Source of the DNA: Streptomyces sp. NRRL S-455
GTDB taxonomy: Bacteria; Actinomycetota; Actinomycetes; Streptomycetales; Streptomycetaceae
DNA: 64,000 nucleotides
Reading direction: 5' to 3'
NCBI RefSeq assembly: GCF_000717875.1
Contig: NZ_JOCT01000005.1
Coordinates: forward strand, 124,001 to 188,000
Positions 41,596 to 51,622 of this stretch are shown here, one piece after another. Position 1 is the stretch's first letter, and each line of letters starts with the position of its first letter. Position numbers and translations under genes: made by a program. The notes below the pieces were generated by a model. The model was not told where the DNA came from. It ran no database searches and worked only from the letters and a program-made list of their open reading frames with translations.

Positions 41596-41612
41596 AGCGG
41601 TTGATCAAACCG
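41596..41612. promoter_or_regulatory. inverted repeat GCGGTT-gatca-AACCGC
   Basis: Six-bp perfect arms with a 5-bp spacer, 21 bp upstream of the start of the catalytic M16 gene on the minus strand. It may be an operator or leader hairpin. The rest of the 309-bp gap up to parC (41576-41884) shows nothing else clear. Confidence 0.4.
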
Positions 41613-41884
41613 CGGTTTTCCTGCCGAGTCCTGCCACTGTATGCAAGCGCGCGAGGGCCTGGTGAAGTTCCCGGCGGGCGTTCGCGCGGAGCGGGACGAC
41701 GTGTCCGGCCGCGACCGTGCCGGACGGCGCCGCCAGGTCCGGATCCGGGTCCTGGTCCCCGGTTGTCAGTGCGGCGGTCCACAATGGTCGGCGTCAGATC
41801 CGGATCGCAGCAGCATCAGCTCGCCCGGGGGCCGGCATGAACGCCCCGCAGGCGAGCGACCAGTAACAGGAGGAGCCGGCAGCG

Positions 41885-44341
41885 ATGGCCCGCCGCAGCA
41901 CGAAGAACCCGCCGCCCGACGACTCGTACGAGGAGAGGATCCTCGACATCGACGTCGTCGACGAGATGCAGGGCTCCTTCCTCGAGTACGCGTACTCGGT
42001 CATCTACTCCCGTGCCCTGCCCGACGCCCGCGACGGCCTCAAGCCGGTGCACCGCCGCATCGTCTACCAGATGAACGAGATGGGGCTGCGCCCCGAGCGC
42101 GGCTACGTCAAGTGCGCCCGTGTCGTCGGCGAGGTGATGGGCAAGCTGCACCCGCACGGCGACGCGTCGATCTACGACGCCCTCGTGCGCATGGCCCAGC
42201 CCTTCTCGATGCGCGTCCCCCTGGTCGACGGCCACGGCAACTTCGGCTCGCTGGGCAACGACGACCCGCCGGCCGCCATGCGGTACACCGAGTGCCGGAT
42301 GGCCGAGGCGACGAGTCTGATGACGGAGTCGATCGACGAGGACACCGTCGACTTCAACCCGAACTACGACGGTCAGGAGCGGGAACCGGTGGCGCTGCCC
42401 GCCGCCTTCCCGAACCTCCTGGTCAACGGCGCGTCGGGCATCGCGGTCGGCATGGCCACGAACATGCCGCCGCACAACCTGCGCGAGGTCATCGCCGCCG
42501 CCCGCCACCTGATCAGGCACCCGAACGCGGACCTCGACGCCCTGATGAAGCACGTACCGGGCCCGGACCTGCCCACGGGCGGCCGCATCGTCGGACTCTC
42601 CGGCATCCGGGACGCGTACGAGTCGGGCCGCGGCACGTTCAAGATCCGGGCGACCGTGTCGGTGGAGCAGGTGACGGCCCGCCGCAAGGGCCTCGTCGTC
42701 ACCGAGCTGCCCTTCACGGTCGGCCCGGAGAAGGTCATCGCCAAGATCAAGGACCTGGTCGGTTCGAAGAAGCTGCAGGGCATCGCCGACGTCAAGGACC
42801 TCACCGACCGTGAGCACGGCCTGCGCCTGGTCATCGAGATCAAGAACGGCTTCGTGCCGGAGGCGGTCCTGGAGCAGCTGTACAAGCTGACGTCGATGGA
42901 GGAGTCCTTCGGCATCAACAACGTGGCCCTGGTCGACGGCCAGCCGCTCACGCTGGGTCTGAAGGAGCTGCTCGAGGTCTATCTCGACCACCGTTTCAAC
43001 GTCGTGCGGCGGCGGTCGGAGTTCCGCCGCGGCAAGAAGCGAGACCGGCTGCACCTGGTCGAGGGTCTGCTGACGGCCCTGCTGGACATCGACGAGGTCA
43101 TCCGCCTCATCCGCTCCAGCGAGAACTCGGCGCAGGCGAAGCAGCGCCTGATGGAGCAGTTCTCGCTGAGTGAGGTCCAGACGCAGTACATCCTCGACAC
43201 GCCGCTGCGCCGCCTGACCAAGTACGACCGCATCGAGCTGGAGGCGGAGAAGGACCGGCTCAACGCGGAGATCGAGGAGCTGACCCGGATCCTCGACTCG
43301 GACGCGGAGCTGCGCAAGCTGGTCTCCTCCGAACTGGCCACGGTCGCCAAGAAGTTCGGCACCGACCGGCGTACGGTCCTGTTGGAGTCGGGCGGTGCCC
43401 CGGTCGCCGCCGTGCCGCTCCAGGTGGCCGACGACCCGTGCCGCGTGCTGCTGTCCTCGACGGGTCTGCTGGCCCGCACGGCGAACGGCGAGCCGTTCGC
43501 GGACTCCGCCGGAGCCAAGCGCGTCAAGCACGACGTGATCGTCTCGGCGGTACCGGCCACCGCCCGCGGCGAGATCGGCGCGGTCACCTCGGCGGGCCGG
43601 CTGCTGCGGCTGAACGTGATCGACCTGCCCCAGCTGCCGGAGTCGATGCCGACGCCGAACCTCGCGGGAGGTGCCCCGCTGGCCGAGTTCGTCTCCCTGG
43701 AGGACGACGAGACGGTCGTCTGCCTGACCACCCTCGACGAGTCGTCGCCCGGCCTGGCGCTGGGCACGGAACAGGGCGTGGTCAAGCGTGTGGTGCCGGA
43801 CTATCCGTCCCACAAGGAGGAGCTGGAGGTGATCACCCTCAAGGAGGGCGACCGGATCGTCGGCGCGGTGGAGCTGCGCACGGGCGAGGAGGACCTGGTC
43901 TTCATCACCGACGACGCCCAGCTGCTGCGCTTCCAGGCCTCGGTGGTGCGTCCCCAGGGCCGCCCGGCGGGCGGTGTGGCGGGCGTCAAGCTCGCCGAGG
44001 GCGCGAAGGTCATTTCCTTCACCGCGGTGGATCCGGCGGCGGACGCCGTCGTCTTCACCGTGGCGGGCTCGCGGGGCACGCTGGACGACTCCGTCCAGAC
44101 GACGGCCAAGCTGACCCCATTCGACCAGTACCCGCGCAAGGGCCGGGCCACCGGCGGCGTGCGTTGCCAGCGGTTCCTGAAGGGTGAGGACTGCCTGTCC
44201 CTGGCCTGGGCCGGCCCTGCCCCGGCCCTCGCCGCGCAGAAGAACGGCACGCCGGCCGACCTCCCGGAGATGGACCCGCGCCGGGACGGCTCGGGCGTGT
44301 CCCTGGCGAAGACGGTGGCGATGGTGGCGGGCCCGGTCTAG
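41885..44341 (+). CDS. parC: topoisomerase IV A subunit (ParC)
   Basis: An 818-residue type IIA topoisomerase subunit that breaks and rejoins DNA to separate linked daughter chromosomes. The N-terminal breakage domain has [16 protein letters not shown] and the active Tyr in [10 protein letters not shown] (about residue 137). A coiled coil lies in the middle (about 390-480), and the C-terminal domain has beta-pinwheel repeats. It lacks the gyrase-type GyrA box signature, consistent with the second GyrA-like protein of Streptomyces (ParC). The ATG has AGGAGG upstream. It pairs with parE about 10 kb away. Its stop overlaps that of the CobW gene (shared CTAG). Confidence 0.93.
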   Translation: MARRSTKNPPPDDSYEERILDIDVVDEMQGSFLEYAYSVIYSRALPDARDGLKPVHRRIVYQMNEMGLRPERGYVKCARVVGEVMGKLHPHGDASIYDALVRMAQPFSMRVPLVDGHGNFGSLGNDDPPAAMRYTECRMAEATSLMTESIDEDTVDFNPNYDGQEREPVALPAAFPNLLVNGASGIAVGMATNMPPHNLREVIAAARHLIRHPNADLDALMKHVPGPDLPTGGRIVGLSGIRDAYESGRGTFKIRATVSVEQVTARRKGLVVTELPFTVGPEKVIAKIKDLVGSKKLQGIADVKDLTDREHGLRLVIEIKNGFVPEAVLEQLYKLTSMEESFGINNVALVDGQPLTLGLKELLEVYLDHRFNVVRRRSEFRRGKKRDRLHLVEGLLTALLDIDEVIRLIRSSENSAQAKQRLMEQFSLSEVQTQYILDTPLRRLTKYDRIELEAEKDRLNAEIEELTRILDSDAELRKLVSSELATVAKKFGTDRRTVLLESGGAPVAAVPLQVADDPCRVLLSSTGLLARTANGEPFADSAGAKRVKHDVIVSAVPATARGEIGAVTSAGRLLRLNVIDLPQLPESMPTPNLAGGAPLAEFVSLEDDETVVCLTTLDESSPGLALGTEQGVVKRVVPDYPSHKEELEVITLKEGDRIVGAVELRTGEEDLVFITDDAQLLRFQASVVRPQGRPAGGVAGVKLAEGAKVISFTAVDPAADAVVFTVAGSRGTLDDSVQTTAKLTPFDQYPRKGRATGGVRCQRFLKGEDCLSLAWAGPAPALAAQKNGTPADLPEMDPRRDGSGVSLAKTVAMVAGPV

Positions 44342-45411
44342 ACCGCCGGCTCCTCCTCCGAGCCCTGGACGAACCGCAGGACGCCCCACATGCCGTGCTC
44401 GTCGGCGTGGGGGGCGTCGCTCCGGCACGAGTCGAGTCCCTTGTCGAGGGCCGAGACGTCGATGCCGGAGCCGATGAGGACCAGCTGGGTGAGGCGTTCG
44501 CCGCCGGCCGGCCAGGGCTCCGGGTAGAAGCGCAGAAACCGCCCGACGGCGTGGACGGCGTAGCGGTTCCGGACGTCGTACGGCCCGAAGTCGACATAGC
44601 CCTTGATCCGGTACAGCCCCTCCGGCCGGCTGTCGAGGAACTCCATCAGCCGGCGCGGGTCGAGGGGCTGCTCCCGTGAGACGAACGACAGGCTGTCGTA
44701 GCCGGTGTGCAGATGCCCCGCATGGCCGTCGTGGCCCTTGTGGCCGTCCCCGCCGTGCTCGTGCAGGTCGTCGAAGGACAGCTGGCCGATGCGCTCCTCA
44801 CTCGGCCGGCAGTCGAAGAGGAACTCGGGGTCGATGCGGCCGTAGGTGGCCGGTACGACGGCGGCGCGGTCGACGAGGGAGCGGACCAGCCCGAGGACGC
44901 GTTCACCGTCCGCCGCCCGGTCTGCCTTGTTGACCACGACGAGGTCGGCCAGCGCGAGGTGCCGGTCGATCTCGGGATGCCTGGACCGGGTGTCGTCGAA
45001 CTCGGCGGCGTCGACGACCTCGACAAGACCGCCGTACACGATCCCCGGATGCTCGCTGGCGAGCACCATCCGTACGAGTTCCTGCGGCTCGGCCAGCCCG
45101 CTGGCCTCGATGACGATGACGTCGATACCGAGTGAGGGGTCCGCGAGGCGCTCCAGGTACTCGTCCAGTTCGCTCGCGTCGACGGCACAGCACAGGCATC
45201 CGTTGCCGAGCGAGACCGTCGAGTCGCCGAGTGCTCCGGCCACGGCCATGGCGTCGATCTCGATGGCCCCGAAGTCGTTGACGATGGCGCCGATGCGGCT
45301 GCCGCCGCTGCGGTGGAGCAGGTGGTTGAGCAGTGTGGTCTTTCCCGAGCCGAGGAATCCGGCCAGGACGACGACCGGGATCTGCCGCGGTTTCGGGCTC
45401 GGGTGGCTCAC
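44338..45411 (-). CDS. CobW/COG0523 G3E GTPase metallochaperone
   Basis: A 357-residue GTPase. The P-loop is GFLGSGKTT (about residues 18-26), followed by GCLCC (CxCC metal site, about 72-76), and NKAD for guanine specificity (about 155). A His-rich stretch (HEHGGDGHKGHDGHAGHLH, about residues 214-232) probably stores or delivers metal, most likely zinc or cobalt. The CobW C-terminal domain follows (GLYRIKGYVDF). No Zur box was found upstream, so regulation is unknown. It converges tail-to-tail with parC, sharing stop bases. Confidence 0.88.
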   Translation of the reverse strand: MSHPSPKPRQIPVVVLAGFLGSGKTTLLNHLLHRSGGSRIGAIVNDFGAIEIDAMAVAGALGDSTVSLGNGCLCCAVDASELDEYLERLADPSLGIDVIVIEASGLAEPQELVRMVLASEHPGIVYGGLVEVVDAAEFDDTRSRHPEIDRHLALADLVVVNKADRAADGERVLGLVRSLVDRAAVVPATYGRIDPEFLFDCRPSEERIGQLSFDDLHEHGGDGHKGHDGHAGHLHTGYDSLSFVSREQPLDPRRLMEFLDSRPEGLYRIKGYVDFGPYDVRNRYAVHAVGRFLRFYPEPWPAGGERLTQLVLIGSGIDVSALDKGLDSCRSDAPHADEHGMWGVLRFVQGSEEEPAV

Positions 45412-45559
45412 CGTGCGACCTCTCTCATGCCGACGGGTGCACCGGCTCGGGTTCCCGGCACACGTACGAGGATGGGATGCCGAGCCAGGATACGAGCCAT
45501 GAGAGCCGCGAAGAGTGAACGGTCGTCAGTGGCACTCGTGGGGGCCGCGCCGCCGTGCC

Positions 45560-46720
45560 TCAGGCCGGCACCGGTACCGGCGCCTCCGGCCCCACGTACC
45601 GTGCCACCGGCCTGATGATCTTCGTATCCTCCGCCTGTTCCAGGATGTTGGCGCTCCAGCCCACCACGCGCCCGGCGGCGAACGTCGGCGTGAACATCTC
45701 GCGGGGCAGGCCGCAGAGTTCCATGACCACACCCGCGTAGTACTCGACGTTGGTGTGGAGCTCACGGCCCGGCTTCAGCTCCGCCAGGATCGCCTCGACG
45801 TGCCGCTCGACCTCGACCGCGAAGTCGACCCGCGGGCCGCCGAACCCCTGGGCGACCTCCCGCAGCATCCGGGAGCGCGGGTCCTCCGTGCGGTAGATCG
45901 CATGCCCGAAGCCCATGATGCGCTCACCGGCGAGCACCCGCTGACGCACCCAGGAGTCGATCCGGTCCGGGGTGCCGATCGCGTCCAGGGTGTCCAGTGC
46001 CCGGCTGGGCGCACCGCCATGGAGCGGCCCCGACAGCGCGGCCACCGCGCCGGCGAGGCACGCCGCCACGTCCGCGCCCGTCGACGCGATCACCCGGGCG
46101 GTGAAGGTTGACGCATTGAATCCATGATCAATGGTTGAGATCAGGTACTGCTCGATCGCCCGCGCGTGCCGCTCCGTGGGGACCGAACCCGTCAGCATGT
46201 AGAGGTAGTTCGCCGCGTACGACAGGTCCTCGCGCGGCGCGACCGGCTCGAGTCCTTTCCCCAGCCGGTGCAGGGCGGTGAGCAGCGTGGGTACGGCCGC
46301 GGTGGCCTCGAGAGTGTCCTGCCGACGCCGGGCGGTGTCCGTGTCGTACACGGGGCTGAAGCTCTTCGCGGCGCCGAGCAGCGACAGCGCCGTACGCATC
46401 CCGGCGAGCGGGCCGGAGCGCCCGCCGGCCGCCGCGATGGCCGGCAGGGCCGCCCGCACCTCGTCGGGCAGCCTCCGCAGCTCGGCGGTTTCGGCCGCGA
46501 AGGCCGCGCTCCGCCCGGGGTCCGGGAGTTCGCCCTGCACGAGCAGATGCCAGACGTCCTCGAAGGAGCGGGTCCGCGCGAGGTCCACGGCGGAGTACTG
46601 GCGGTAGTGGTAAAAGCCCTCGAGACCACGGACGTCACCGATGCGGGTGTCGGTGACGACGACACCGGCGAGTCCCCGTGGTGCGTCGACGAGTGCGGCT
46701 GCGGACCTGTTGACGGACAC
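45560..46720 (-). CDS. citrate synthase (short type)
   Basis: 386 residues matching type II/2-methylcitrate-type citrate synthases. The catalytic residues lie in DHGFNASTF (His, about residue 195), GPLHGGAPSRAL (His, about 230) and the C-terminal NVEYYAGV. It condenses acetyl-CoA or propionyl-CoA with oxaloacetate; which one cannot be told. The GTG at 46718-46720 is preceded by GGGAGGT, a strong Shine-Dalgarno, and is favoured over an ATG at 46753 inside the operator region. It diverges from a second, HTH-bearing citrate-synthase-like gene. Confidence 0.88.
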   Translation of the reverse strand: MSVNRSAAALVDAPRGLAGVVVTDTRIGDVRGLEGFYHYRQYSAVDLARTRSFEDVWHLLVQGELPDPGRSAAFAAETAELRRLPDEVRAALPAIAAAGGRSGPLAGMRTALSLLGAAKSFSPVYDTDTARRRQDTLEATAAVPTLLTALHRLGKGLEPVAPREDLSYAANYLYMLTGSVPTERHARAIEQYLISTIDHGFNASTFTARVIASTGADVAACLAGAVAALSGPLHGGAPSRALDTLDAIGTPDRIDSWVRQRVLAGERIMGFGHAIYRTEDPRSRMLREVAQGFGGPRVDFAVEVERHVEAILAELKPGRELHTNVEYYAGVVMELCGLPREMFTPTFAAGRVVGWSANILEQAEDTKIIRPVARYVGPEAPVPVPA

Positions 46721-46774
46721 GTCTACCTCCCTGGACTTGATTAGACTGTCCATGGTTGACTTTATTCCTGTCAA

Positions 46775-46791
46775 TATTGATTGAATCAATA
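46775..46791. promoter_or_regulatory. palindrome TATTGATTGAATCAATA in an array of TCAAT half-sites
   Basis: A perfect 17-bp palindrome centred on one G. It overlaps the perfect 10-bp palindrome TCAATATTGA at 46771-46780, and further ATCAAT elements follow to 46803. All lie in the AT-rich gap between the two divergent citrate synthase genes. Confidence 0.65.
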
Positions 46792-46830
46792 CATCAATCA
46801 ATGGTCCGCCAGGCGGATACGGTGACCCAT

Positions 46831-48099
46831 ATGCGCGATCAAGAGTCCGCCCCACCCGACGCGGAACGGCGGCTGAGCACCAAGGAAGCCGCCGAGCTGC
46901 TCGGCGTGAAGCCGGAGACCGTGTACGCGTACGTGAGCCGCGGCCAGCTCAGCAGCCGGCGGGTGCCGGGCGGCCGGAGCAGCACGTTCGACGCCGGGGA
47001 GGTCGAGGCACTGGCCCGGCGCAACAGGCGGGAGAGCGCCGGCGGCTCCGGCTCCGGCTCCGGCTCCGGGGGCGAGTTGTCGGTACGGACGTGCATCACG
47101 CTCATCGAGAGCGACCGCTACTACTTCCGCGGTGTCGACGCGGTCGACCTGGCCACCGGGCACACCTACGAGGAGGTCGCCGAGTGGCTGTGGACCGGCA
47201 AGCTGCGCCCGGACTCCGCCTTCACCGCACCCGCCGCCTCCGTCGCCGTCGCCCGCCGCGCCGTCAGCGCGCTGCCCGGACACGCCGCGCCCACCGACCT
47301 CTTGCGCGTCGCGACGATCGCCGCGGCGACCGCCGACCCCCTGCGCTTCGACCTGTCGGAGGACGCCGTGCTCGGCACGGCGCGCAGCCTCATCCCCACG
47401 CTCGTCGCCGCCCTGCCGCCGGCGGGACACGACCGCCGCGACGAGGGCCCCCTGGCGCACCGCCTCTGGACCCGGCTGTCCGGGCGGGAGCCCGACGAGC
47501 CGTCGCTGCGTGCCCTGGACGCGACCCTCGCCCTCCTCGCCGACCACGACCTGGCCGCCTCCACGCTCGCGGTGCGCGTCGCCGCGTCGGCCCGTGCCCA
47601 CGCCTACGCGGCGGTCTCCGCCGGGCTCGGCGTGATCGAGGGGCCGCTGCACGGCGCGGCGAGCGGGCATGCCCACCGGTTGCTCCTCGACGTGCTCGAC
47701 CGGGGCGACGCCGCGCCCGTCATCGCGGAGGAGTTGCGGGCCGGCCGGAGCATCCCGGGACTCGGTCACCGCCTCTACCCGGGCGAGGACCCACGCGCGC
47801 GTGCCCTCTTCACCCTCCTGGAGCGGATCCCGCGCGCGGAGCCCGCCCTCCTCGCGGCCCGCGACATCGTCGAGACCACCGCCCGCCACACCCCGCTGCA
47901 CGCCAATGTCGACCTGGCGCTCGCCGTGCTCACCGCCTCCTGCGGCATGCCCTCGACCGCGGGCGAGACGATCTTCGCCGTGTCCCGTACGGCCGGCTGG
48001 ATCGCACACGCCCTGGAGGAGTACGGCGAACGCCCCCTGCGCATGCGTCCGAGCGGTCTTTACACGGGTCCGAAGCCGCCCCAGCCACTGCCGGAGTAG
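46831..48099 (+). CDS. citrate synthase-like protein with N-terminal helix-turn-helix
   Basis: 422 residues. Residues about 10-65 form a DNA-binding helix-turn-helix of the MerR/excisionase type (LSTKEAAELLGVKPETVYAYVSRGQL then RSSTFDAGEVEAL). A Ser/Gly linker is followed by a citrate synthase domain with GPLHGAASGHAH (about 293), GLGHRLYPGEDPRA (about 330) and HTPLHANVDLAL. The usual residues of the active site are mostly conserved, so it may be an enzyme that also regulates transcription. The ATG at 46831 is favoured; an ATG at 46801 would start inside the half-site array. It is read divergently from the short citrate synthase. Confidence 0.85.
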   Translation: MRDQESAPPDAERRLSTKEAAELLGVKPETVYAYVSRGQLSSRRVPGGRSSTFDAGEVEALARRNRRESAGGSGSGSGSGGELSVRTCITLIESDRYYFRGVDAVDLATGHTYEEVAEWLWTGKLRPDSAFTAPAASVAVARRAVSALPGHAAPTDLLRVATIAAATADPLRFDLSEDAVLGTARSLIPTLVAALPPAGHDRRDEGPLAHRLWTRLSGREPDEPSLRALDATLALLADHDLAASTLAVRVAASARAHAYAAVSAGLGVIEGPLHGAASGHAHRLLLDVLDRGDAAPVIAEELRAGRSIPGLGHRLYPGEDPRARALFTLLERIPRAEPALLAARDIVETTARHTPLHANVDLALAVLTASCGMPSTAGETIFAVSRTAGWIAHALEEYGERPLRMRPSGLYTGPKPPQPLPE

Positions 48100-48134
48100 C
48101 ACCGGGCGGGGGCCGGAGGCCACCGCGAGCCAAC

Positions 48135-48153
48135 TCAGGTTAGGCTCACCTCT
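48135..48153 (+). promoter_or_regulatory. iron box TCAGGTTAGGCTCACCTCT
   Basis: Matches the DmdR1/IdeR iron box (TTAGGTTAGGCTCACCTAA) at 16 of 19 positions. It ends directly before the GTG start of the sucrase/ferredoxin-like gene, so an iron-loaded repressor would cover the start region. Confidence 0.8.
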
Positions 48154-49098
48154 GTGAGTACGTGCTCAAGTGTCTCCCGGGACCTCGACGAGCCCGTTTC
48201 GGGAACCGCGGCCACCGCGAGGACCTGGCTGTTGCTGGAACAGCCCGGCCCCTGGGGTGCCAAGGCGCTCACCTCGAGCCACCTGGACCCCGCGCTGGGC
48301 CGTGCCCTTGAGGCGGCCGCGAAGGACACGGGCGTACGGATCGTGCTCATCCGGCGCCCCGGACGCCACGCGGACCGCCGGATGCCCGCGGCACGCCGGG
48401 TGTACGTCGCCCACACCGTCCCGGGGAACGTGTGGCTGCACGCCGCCACGACCTCGGACCCCGGGCAGCTGCTCGATCTCGACTTCGCCGCCCTCGGCCG
48501 GGGCGACCACCGCTCCTTCGGGGCCGTGCTCGGCGGCCGGCCCCACGACGGCGATCCGCTCGCCCTCGTCTGCACCAACGGCAAACGCGACCGCTGCTGC
48601 GCCCTCCTCGGCCGGCCCCTCGCTGCCGAACTCGCCACGTCCGGCGTCGAGGGCGTCTGGGAGGTCACCCATCTGGGCGGTCACCGCTTCTCCCCGACGG
48701 TCCTGGTGCTGCCGTACGGATACGCCTACGGCAGGGCCCAGGCCCACACCCTCAAAGAGGTCCTGCTCGGTGCGCGCGAGGGGCGGATCGTCATGGAGGG
48801 GTGCCGGGGCGGCTCGGCCTGGGAACGACCCGGTCAGGCCGCCGAACTCGCCGTGCGTGAGAGGACCGGCGAATCCGCCGCGGAAGCGCTGAGCGTCGTA
48901 CGGACGACCGGTGCGGCCCCGCGCTGGGAGGTGACGGTAGCTCACTGCGACGGGCGCCGCTGGCAGGTGAGCGTCGCCCAGGGGGCGGCCCTGCCGCCCC
49001 GTCCGGAGAGTTGCGGGGCGGCGGTCCTCGGATCGCCCGCCCGGATGGACGTGGTGGCGATCCGTGAGGTGAGGGTGACCACCGCCCTCGCGAGCTGA
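48154..49098 (+). CDS. sucrase/ferredoxin-like protein
   Basis: 314 residues of the Suc_Fer-like family. The thioredoxin-like ferredoxin region has cysteines in LVCTNGKRDRCCALLG and the GGHRF motif (about residues 160-185), typical for binding a [2Fe-2S] cluster. An N-terminal region with TWLLLEQPGPWG precedes it. The role is unknown; the name comes from yeast homology. The GTG start at 48154 immediately follows the iron box, so it is probably made when iron is scarce. No Shine-Dalgarno is obvious, and the mRNA may have a very short leader. Confidence 0.85.
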   Translation: MSTCSSVSRDLDEPVSGTAATARTWLLLEQPGPWGAKALTSSHLDPALGRALEAAAKDTGVRIVLIRRPGRHADRRMPAARRVYVAHTVPGNVWLHAATTSDPGQLLDLDFAALGRGDHRSFGAVLGGRPHDGDPLALVCTNGKRDRCCALLGRPLAAELATSGVEGVWEVTHLGGHRFSPTVLVLPYGYAYGRAQAHTLKEVLLGAREGRIVMEGCRGGSAWERPGQAAELAVRERTGESAAEALSVVRTTGAAPRWEVTVAHCDGRRWQVSVAQGAALPPRPESCGAAVLGSPARMDVVAIREVRVTTALAS

Positions 49099-49196
49099 CC
49101 GGGGCCCGGGCTCCGGCGCGTCCGCTCAAGCATTGATCAAGAGATCCGCCTCACACCCGTTTCGGCAGGTGGGCAGCCCCACGTACGGTCTTGGGT

Positions 49197-50867
49197 ATGA
49201 GCCCCACTCCTCCCGCACGCCGCCTGCGTCTCGGCATGCCCCGGCGGGTGTTCTCGCAGGTGTTGCTGATGCAGGTGGCCATCGCCGCGGGAGTCGCGGT
49301 CCTCGCGACCGGGCTGTTCCTCGCGCCCCTCGGCGATCAGCTCGACGACCAGGCGATGCGCCGCGCGCTCGCGATCGCGCAGACGACCGCACAGCAGCCC
49401 GGCCTCGCGGAGGACCTGCGGGACACCGCTCCGTCGCCGAACGGTCCGGTGCAGCGGGAGGCCGAGCGGATCCGGAAGGCCACCAAGGCCGAGTACATCG
49501 TGGTGATGGACTGGCGGGGCGTCCGCTGGTCGCACCCGGACCGCGAGCAGATCGGCGGCATCGTCTCGACCGATCCCGGCCAGGCGCTGGCCGGCAAGGA
49601 GGTCATGGAGATCGACAGCGGCACGCTGGGCCGCTCCGCCCGCGGCAAGGTGCCACTGCGCGACAGCGACGGCAGGGTCGTCGGCGCCGTCTCGGTCGGT
49701 ATCGCCTACGACAGCGTCCGGGCCCGGCTGGTCCACGCGATCCCGGGGCTGTTCGCCTACGCCGGCGGTGCCCTGGCCGTCGGCGCGCTGGCCGCGTGGC
49801 TCATCTCCCGGCGGGTCCACCGGCAGACCAGGGACCTCGCCTTCTCGGACATCGCGGCGCTGCTGTCGGAACGCGAGGCGATGCTGCACGGCATCCGGGA
49901 GGGCGTCGTCGCCCTGGACCGCGCCGGCCGCATCCGCCTCCTCAACGACGAGGCGCAGCGCCTGCTGGGCATCGGGGACACCGCGGTGGGCTCCTCCCCC
50001 GACGAGGCGCTCGGCACGGGCCGCACCGCCGACGTGCTGGCCGGGCGCGTGACCGGCACGGATTTGCTCACCGTCCGCGGTCAGCGGGTGCTGGTCGCCA
50101 ACCGCATGCCCACCGACGACGGCGGCGCCGTGGCCACGCTGCGCGACCGCACCGAGCTGGAGCAGCTGGGCCGCGAGCTCGACTCGACCCGCGGTCTGAT
50201 CGACGCCCTGCGCGCCCAGGACCACGAACACGCCAACCGTATGCACACGCTCCTGGGGCTCCTCGAGCTGGAGATGTACGACGACGCCGTCGAGTTCGTC
50301 GGCGAGGTGGTCGGTGACCACCGGGCCACCGCCGAACAGGTCGCCGAGCGGATCGAGGACCCGCTGCTCGCCGCCCTGCTGGTCGGCAAGACGACCGTCG
50401 CGGCCGAGCGGGGCGTCACCCTGTGGGTGTCGGACCGGACCCGGCTGCCCGACCGGCTGATCGATCCCCGAGGACTCGTCACCGTCGTCGGCAACCTGGT
50501 GGACAACGCCCTCGACGCGGTCGCCGGCAAGCCGCACGCGCGCGTGGAGGTCGAACTGCGCGCCGAGGGGCGTACGGCGATCCTCAGGGTGCGCGACACG
50601 GGGCCGGGCGTCCCGCCGGAACACCGGGAGCTGGTTTTCACCGAGGGATGGTCCACGAAGAAGCCGCCGGCGCACCGTGAACGGGGCATCGGGCTGTCCC
50701 TGGTGCGCAGGTTCGCCGAGCGGCAGGGAGGCAACGCGACCGTGGACGAGGCGCACGGCGGAGGCGCGGAGTTCACCGTCGTCCTGCCCGAGGCGCTGGC
50801 CGCCCCCGGCCCGGAACCGGCCCTGGCCGTGCCGTCAGCTCCGCAGACCGCCAAGGAGGAGTCGTGA
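49197..50867 (+). CDS. CitA/DcuS-type sensor histidine kinase
   Basis: A 556-residue membrane kinase. TM1 (about residues 20-43), an external sCache-type sensor domain (about 45-175), TM2 (about 177-197), a PAS domain (about 210-310) and the phosphoacceptor box with His in AQDHEHANRMHTLLGLLEL are in order. The ATPase domain has LVDNALDAV and RGIGLSLVRR. The family senses di- or tricarboxylates such as citrate or malate. The ATG at 49197 gives a normal start; a TTG two codons earlier is possible. Its stop overlaps the ATG of the response regulator (TGATGA). Confidence 0.9.
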   Translation: MSPTPPARRLRLGMPRRVFSQVLLMQVAIAAGVAVLATGLFLAPLGDQLDDQAMRRALAIAQTTAQQPGLAEDLRDTAPSPNGPVQREAERIRKATKAEYIVVMDWRGVRWSHPDREQIGGIVSTDPGQALAGKEVMEIDSGTLGRSARGKVPLRDSDGRVVGAVSVGIAYDSVRARLVHAIPGLFAYAGGALAVGALAAWLISRRVHRQTRDLAFSDIAALLSEREAMLHGIREGVVALDRAGRIRLLNDEAQRLLGIGDTAVGSSPDEALGTGRTADVLAGRVTGTDLLTVRGQRVLVANRMPTDDGGAVATLRDRTELEQLGRELDSTRGLIDALRAQDHEHANRMHTLLGLLELEMYDDAVEFVGEVVGDHRATAEQVAERIEDPLLAALLVGKTTVAAERGVTLWVSDRTRLPDRLIDPRGLVTVVGNLVDNALDAVAGKPHARVEVELRAEGRTAILRVRDTGPGVPPEHRELVFTEGWSTKKPPAHRERGIGLSLVRRFAERQGGNATVDEAHGGGAEFTVVLPEALAAPGPEPALAVPSAPQTAKEES

Positions 50868-51547
50868 TGATCGAGGTCCTGGTCGTGGACGACGACACCA
50901 GGGTCGCGCGGGTCAACGCCGCCTACGTCGAGAAGGTGCCGGGCTTCCATGTGGCCGGGGAGGCCCACACCGCCGCGGACGCCCTGCGCCGGCTGGAGAC
51001 GCTGCCCCGGCTGGACCTGGTGCTCATGGACCACTACCTGCCCGACCAGACAGGGCTCGCGGTCGTCCAGGAGATGCGGCGGCGCGGCCACCAGACCGAC
51101 GTGATCATGGTGACGGCGGCCCGGGACGTGTCCACCGTGCAGGCGGCGATGCGACACGGCGCGCTGCAGTACCTGGTCAAACCGTTCGCCTTCGCCGGCC
51201 TGCGCGCCAAGCTGGAGGCGTACGCGGAGCTGCGCCGCACGCTCGACGGCGGTGGGGAAGCCGAGCAGGCCGAGGTGGACCGCATCTTCGGTGCGCTGTC
51301 GGCATCGTCGGAGCCCGACCTGCCCAAGGGCCACTCCCCCACCACCGCGGAACTGGTCCGCCAGTCCCTGATGAACGCCGACGGGCCGCTGTCCGCCCAG
51401 GAGATCGCCGAGCGGACCGGGGTGAGCCGCCAGACCGCCCAGCGGTACCTGAAGCTGCTGGAACGCACGGGACGGGCCAGGCTGACCCTCAAGTACGGCG
51501 ACGCGGGCCGCCCGGAACACCGTTACGTGTGGGCGACCCGCACCTGA
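50867..51547 (+). CDS. CitB/DcuR-type response regulator
   Basis: A 226-residue regulator partner of the upstream kinase. The receiver domain (1-120) has VVDDDTRV and the phosphoacceptor in LVLMDHYLPD (about residue 54), and LVKPF. The C-terminal helix-turn-helix has LSAQEIAERTGVSRQTAQRYLKLLE. It probably controls uptake or use of a carboxylate; the acetate-type symporter gene downstream on the other strand is a possible target. The ATG at 50867 is preceded by AGGAGGAG; a GTG one codon earlier is equally possible. Confidence 0.9.
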   Translation: MIEVLVVDDDTRVARVNAAYVEKVPGFHVAGEAHTAADALRRLETLPRLDLVLMDHYLPDQTGLAVVQEMRRRGHQTDVIMVTAARDVSTVQAAMRHGALQYLVKPFAFAGLRAKLEAYAELRRTLDGGGEAEQAEVDRIFGALSASSEPDLPKGHSPTTAELVRQSLMNADGPLSAQEIAERTGVSRQTAQRYLKLLERTGRARLTLKYGDAGRPEHRYVWATRT

Positions 51548-51622
51548 GGCCTTCCCGTGAATGATCTCGAGCCGTTCTGAGCGCCGGTGGGCCGGCCGAG
51601 CGGCCCGCCTGTCCAGCCGTCT

